NCBI RefSeq assembly: GCF_032678705.1
Contig: NZ_JAVTSS010000001.1
Coordinates: 1 to 64,000 of the forward strand
Reading direction: 5' to 3'
From: Pedobacter frigiditerrae
Lineage (GTDB): Bacteria > Bacteroidota > Bacteroidia > Sphingobacteriales > Sphingobacteriaceae
Length of the DNA stretch: 64,000 nucleotides
In this document: positions 61,430 through 64,000 of the stretch, piece after piece
Layout of the letters: each line of letters begins with the position of its first letter
Position numbering within the stretch: the stretch's first letter is position 1
Notes under the pieces: generated by a model
Told to the model about the DNA's origin: nothing
Seen by the model: the letters and a program-made list of their open reading frames with translations, nothing else
Databases searched by the model: none
Made by a program: the position numbers and the translations under genes

Positions 61430-62512
61430 CTACAATCCCTCAATCCCAAGCTTTTCAGCCAATTCATTCAAGTCGTTAACTACAATATCAATAATAGGGA
61501 TTCCAGCTACTTTTCTTTCTAGTTCAAAATCATGCTCAGGTTCTCCTGGAATAATTACTTTTTTATTAGGGTCAATTGTCTTAGCGCTTTTGAAACGCTC
61601 AATCCAATTGTCTAAATGATTTTTAAAATCTTCCGCAGGGCGAAAACCATCAACACGCATAGCACCTAAAAAATGACCTAAACCTTCGCCTACAGGGTTT
61701 GCTGACGGTTCCAAAAATGCCACGAAAGGCGGAACCCAAGGCCCATAATTAGCGCCAGAAAGCACAGCTGATAATATGTCTACAGTTGCGCTTAATCCAT
61801 AACCTTTGTGACTGCCATGATCTTTATCGCTACCTAATGGCAACAAAGAACCACCACTTTTCAACTCATTTGGATTGATAGAGTTTTTTCCGTCTTTATC
61901 TTGTACCCAGCCATCTGGAATTTCCTTGTTAGCTCTTTGTGCAATTTCTAATTTGCCATTTGCAGCAGCCGCGGTTGCCATATCTACAATAACTGGCGGA
62001 TATTTCCCAGCTGGAAAAGCATAACACATTGGGTTGGTACCTAATAAACGTTCATTGGCATAAGTAGGGGCAACCAATGGACTAGCATTAGTCATGCTAA
62101 TGCCTATCATGTCTTTTTCTACCGCCATTAAAGCATGATAGCCAGCAATACCGAAGTGATTTGAATTTTTTACCGACACCCAACCACTGCCGTACTTCTC
62201 TGCTTTTTCAATAGCGACTTTCATAGCAAAAGGAGCAACAACTAATCCTAAACCAGCATCCCCATCTATTGTTGCGGTCGTTGGTGTTTCATGAACTATT
62301 CTGATGTTCGGCGTTGCATTGATTCTTTTCTTTTCCCACAAACGAACATAGCCGCTTAAACGAGCCACGCCATGAGAATCAATGCCTCTTAAATCAGATT
62401 TTATTAAAACATCAGTTGCTAATTCAGCATGTTCATCGGAACAGCCCATCTTTTTAAAAACAGAATAAGTAAAAGCTCTAAGTTTTTGTTCGGTAAAATT
62501 TATAAAGATCAT
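61430..62512 (-). CDS. Ldh-family (malate/L-lactate/L-sulfolactate-type) dehydrogenase
   Basis: 360 residues. NAD(P)-dependent oxidoreductase of the MDH2/LDH2 fold, not related to classical malate dehydrogenase. HGVARLSGYVR with the conserved His (SHGVARL), SNHFGIAGYH, GTNPMCYAFP and DMATAAAANGKLEIA are family blocks, and GSDKDHGSHKGYGLSATVDIL near residue 230 another. The substrate is not predictable from sequence: malate, lactate, ureidoglycolate and sulfolactate enzymes share the fold. Stands alone; the ATG at 62512 is well placed. Confidence 0.88.
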   Translation of the reverse strand: MIFINFTEQKLRAFTYSVFKKMGCSDEHAELATDVLIKSDLRGIDSHGVARLSGYVRLWEKKRINATPNIRIVHETPTTATIDGDAGLGLVVAPFAMKVAIEKAEKYGSGWVSVKNSNHFGIAGYHALMAVEKDMIGISMTNASPLVAPTYANERLLGTNPMCYAFPAGKYPPVIVDMATAAAANGKLEIAQRANKEIPDGWVQDKDGKNSINPNELKSGGSLLPLGSDKDHGSHKGYGLSATVDILSAVLSGANYGPWVPPFVAFLEPSANPVGEGLGHFLGAMRVDGFRPAEDFKNHLDNWIERFKSAKTIDPNKKVIIPGEPEHDFELERKVAGIPIIDIVVNDLNELAEKLGIEGL

Positions 62513-62613
62513 TTTGTTAGATGTGAGTATTGAGATATGAGAAGTGAGATTGGGTGCATATTGCTAGTGGGCTATCTATCTTTCCGACTTTCGGTCTCTC
62601 GGACTTTCCGACT

Positions 62614-64000
62614 TTAAGGCAACAACAAAGTAAAATCACCACCCAAGGGTTGGAAATTTTCAATTAACGTGGAAAGAAAATCTTCTCCATAATTTACATA
62701 CATAGGAGCAAGGTTTACTACTCTTTCTTGTAATGTTCCACTCGGGAAAAGCCTGGCTTTTACGTTTTCAATTTGTTCTAAAGAAACCTTGTGCTTTCTT
62801 TTTTCTGCCCTGAAAAGTTTTTTCTCAAGGTTAACAAGTAAATGACTGGTTTTGGTTTTTGCCGAATCTGTCGACTTTTCTAAGGTCTTATCTATTTTAA
62901 AGGCATTCAATTTAATTTGCTCGAAAATCCCTTGCACGGCTCTCATTTCATCGGCTAAACTCAGATTAGAATCCGTATTTTCTTTAATCCAACGATGTTT
63001 TAATTCCTCAACTGGTAAAAAAGCATCTTCCAGTTTAAAGCCTAATTTATTTAAGTTTTGTGCACTTCTTTTATCAATCAGCAATGCTGAATTACGAAGT
63101 AAAAGCACAGGGAAGTCCACTTCGTAAAAATCGAAATTTGCCTTTAACTGCATCCAATAAGAGACCTCCGCACCACCACCAATGTAAGCGATATTAGGCA
63201 AGATAACTTCTTGGTATAAAGGTCGCATGATTACATTCGGACTAAATCTCTCTGGATGATAATCGATTTCCTTTAGCAATTCTTCTTTTGAAAAACTGAT
63301 GTCTGTATGATTTACGGTAAATAAATCACCCTTTTCAATTATTCTTTCCCGAAGATTATCTATCAAATAAAAGAAATTGATATCCCTTCCATTTACTTGA
63401 GTTTTATAACCTTTTTGCTCTAAAGTTTCGCTGGTTTTTTCAGTTAGCTGTGCGCTGTTTTGCTCAGTAATATCTTGTTTAATGATAGCACTGAATTGGC
63501 TTTTTAATTTGGCATCATCCGCATTGATAATAACCAAGCCATATCTTTCAAATAAGCTGTTTACTAAAACCCTAGTGGCATCTGCTAGATTGTCGTTTTG
63601 CAAATAGGCCTGCTCAACTAGTTTAGCCAGTTTTTTGCCATTTTTGCTTATGCCTAGATAAGCTTTATAAGCCATAACAGCTGCTTCGACAGTTTTAGTG
63701 TTTAACCTACCAGTTGCACCGTTAGTTTGTTGTATCCAACTGATATTTTTTTCATCAACGCTAACATGGTTGATTTCCTCAAAATCATGGTCTTCGGTTG
63801 CCATCCAGTAAATAGGAACAAAATTCTTTTCAGGATAGGCTATTTTTAGCTCAAGGGCTAAATTTATGGTGGTTACAATTTTGTAGATGAAGTATAGAGG
63901 ACCTGTAAATAAATTAAGCTGGTGTCCAGTTGTAATGGTAAACGTGTTTTCATCCGCCAGTAAATTAATATTATAATTTACTGATTTATTAGTTTTGACA
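62614..64000 (-). CDS. bshC: Bacillithiol biosynthesis cysteine-adding enzyme BshC (5' truncated)
   Basis: The frame runs off the right edge; the N-terminal part is outside. Visible residues include TGHQLNLFTGPLYFIYKIV, VPIYWMATEDHDFEEINH, NGRDINFFYLIDNLRERI, NVIMRPLYQEVILPNIAYIGG, AEVSYWMQLK and a C-terminal coiled coil; these are BshC blocks. The enzyme is thought to add cysteine to GlcN-malate, the last step in making bacillithiol. The frame has an ATG at 63804, but the upstream sequence is conserved and in frame, so that is not the start. The 100 bases downstream are simple repeats. Confidence 0.93.
   Translation of the reverse strand, partial: VKTNKSVNYNINLLADENTFTITTGHQLNLFTGPLYFIYKIVTTINLALELKIAYPEKNFVPIYWMATEDHDFEEINHVSVDEKNISWIQQTNGATGRLNTKTVEAAVMAYKAYLGISKNGKKLAKLVEQAYLQNDNLADATRVLVNSLFERYGLVIINADDAKLKSQFSAIIKQDITEQNSAQLTEKTSETLEQKGYKTQVNGRDINFFYLIDNLRERIIEKGDLFTVNHTDISFSKEELLKEIDYHPERFSPNVIMRPLYQEVILPNIAYIGGGAEVSYWMQLKANFDFYEVDFPVLLLRNSALLIDKRSAQNLNKLGFKLEDAFLPVEELKHRWIKENTDSNLSLADEMRAVQGIFEQIKLNAFKIDKTLEKSTDSAKTKTSHLLVNLEKKLFRAEKRKHKVSLEQIENVKARLFPSGTLQERVVNLAPMYVNYGEDFLSTLIENFQPLGGDFTLLLP

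Noticed and set aside
1-64000. CRISPR array, prophage or insertion sequence
   Set aside because: Repeats are dispersed, not tandem with spacers; no integrase, transposase, capsid or tail gene is present.

Overview
The window is chromosomal DNA from a Bacteroidota bacterium, most likely a Sphingobacteriaceae member close to Pedobacter. The evidence is low GC, two large TonB-dependent outer-membrane proteins with carboxypeptidase-like N-terminal domains, Bacteroidota-specific families (DUF5683, DUF3098, LytTR), Bacteroidota-type promoters (TTTG / TAnnTTTG), weak Shine-Dalgarno sequences, a tRNA without an encoded CCA end, and two gene strings typical of the phylum (ftsX-DUF3098-uppP-yitT/truB-ribF and parA-parB-DUF5683-dapB-lepB). 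No prophage, insertion sequence, integrase or CRISPR array was seen; the genus is inference.

Layout. 1-6100: the tail of an unknown gene, a secreted subtilase, a secreted Gly-rich CBM9/DOMON-like protein and a TonB-type outer-membrane protein. 6100-12100: a repeat-rich spacer, an orphan sensor kinase, tRNA-Met, a START-like protein, an LptF/LptG permease and ribBA. 12270-19900: TamB-like protein diverging from tsaD, then recA and nth. 20060-26600: an accessory cluster (HTH-like regulator, beta-barrel protein, Tat-exported Acg-type nitroreductase, ANL ligase), an MFS exporter with an operator palindrome, and a RelE/ParE toxin-antitoxin pair. 27000-36600: an ECF sigma factor, uvrA, a LysE exporter, a membrane-anchored LytTR regulator, a YdeI-like protein and a KefB-like antiporter. 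36600-41160: a six-gene leftward operon (ftsX to ribF). 41380-49170: a lipoprotein, leuS, a second ECF sigma factor with a membrane partner, and the second TonB-type receptor behind an unusual leader. 49500-55000: a Crp/Fnr regulator with a matching operator at its own gene and at an SDR gene, small membrane proteins, a peptide-binding lipoprotein, a BtuF-like half protein and an FMN reductase. 55000-64000: the parA-to-lepB operon, a DUF4139 protein with an inserted SusC-like domain, an Ldh-family dehydrogenase and the 3' part of bshC.

Most genes are ordinary housekeeping. ribBA and ribF supply riboflavin and then FMN/FAD, which several flavoproteins here would use; recA, nth and uvrA are DNA repair; tsaD, truB and leuS act on tRNA; lptF/G, uppP, tamB, ftsX and lepB serve the envelope.

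The most interesting content is between and inside the genes: a family of modular nested hairpin repeats. A conserved outer shell carries exchangeable hairpin cores, and the cores or the shell are in turn interrupted by palindromes of about 16-23 bp. About nine copies are present. Repeat sequences of related character also sit in frame inside two essential genes, ribF and leuS, and one palindrome supplies the stop codon of a sigma factor gene.
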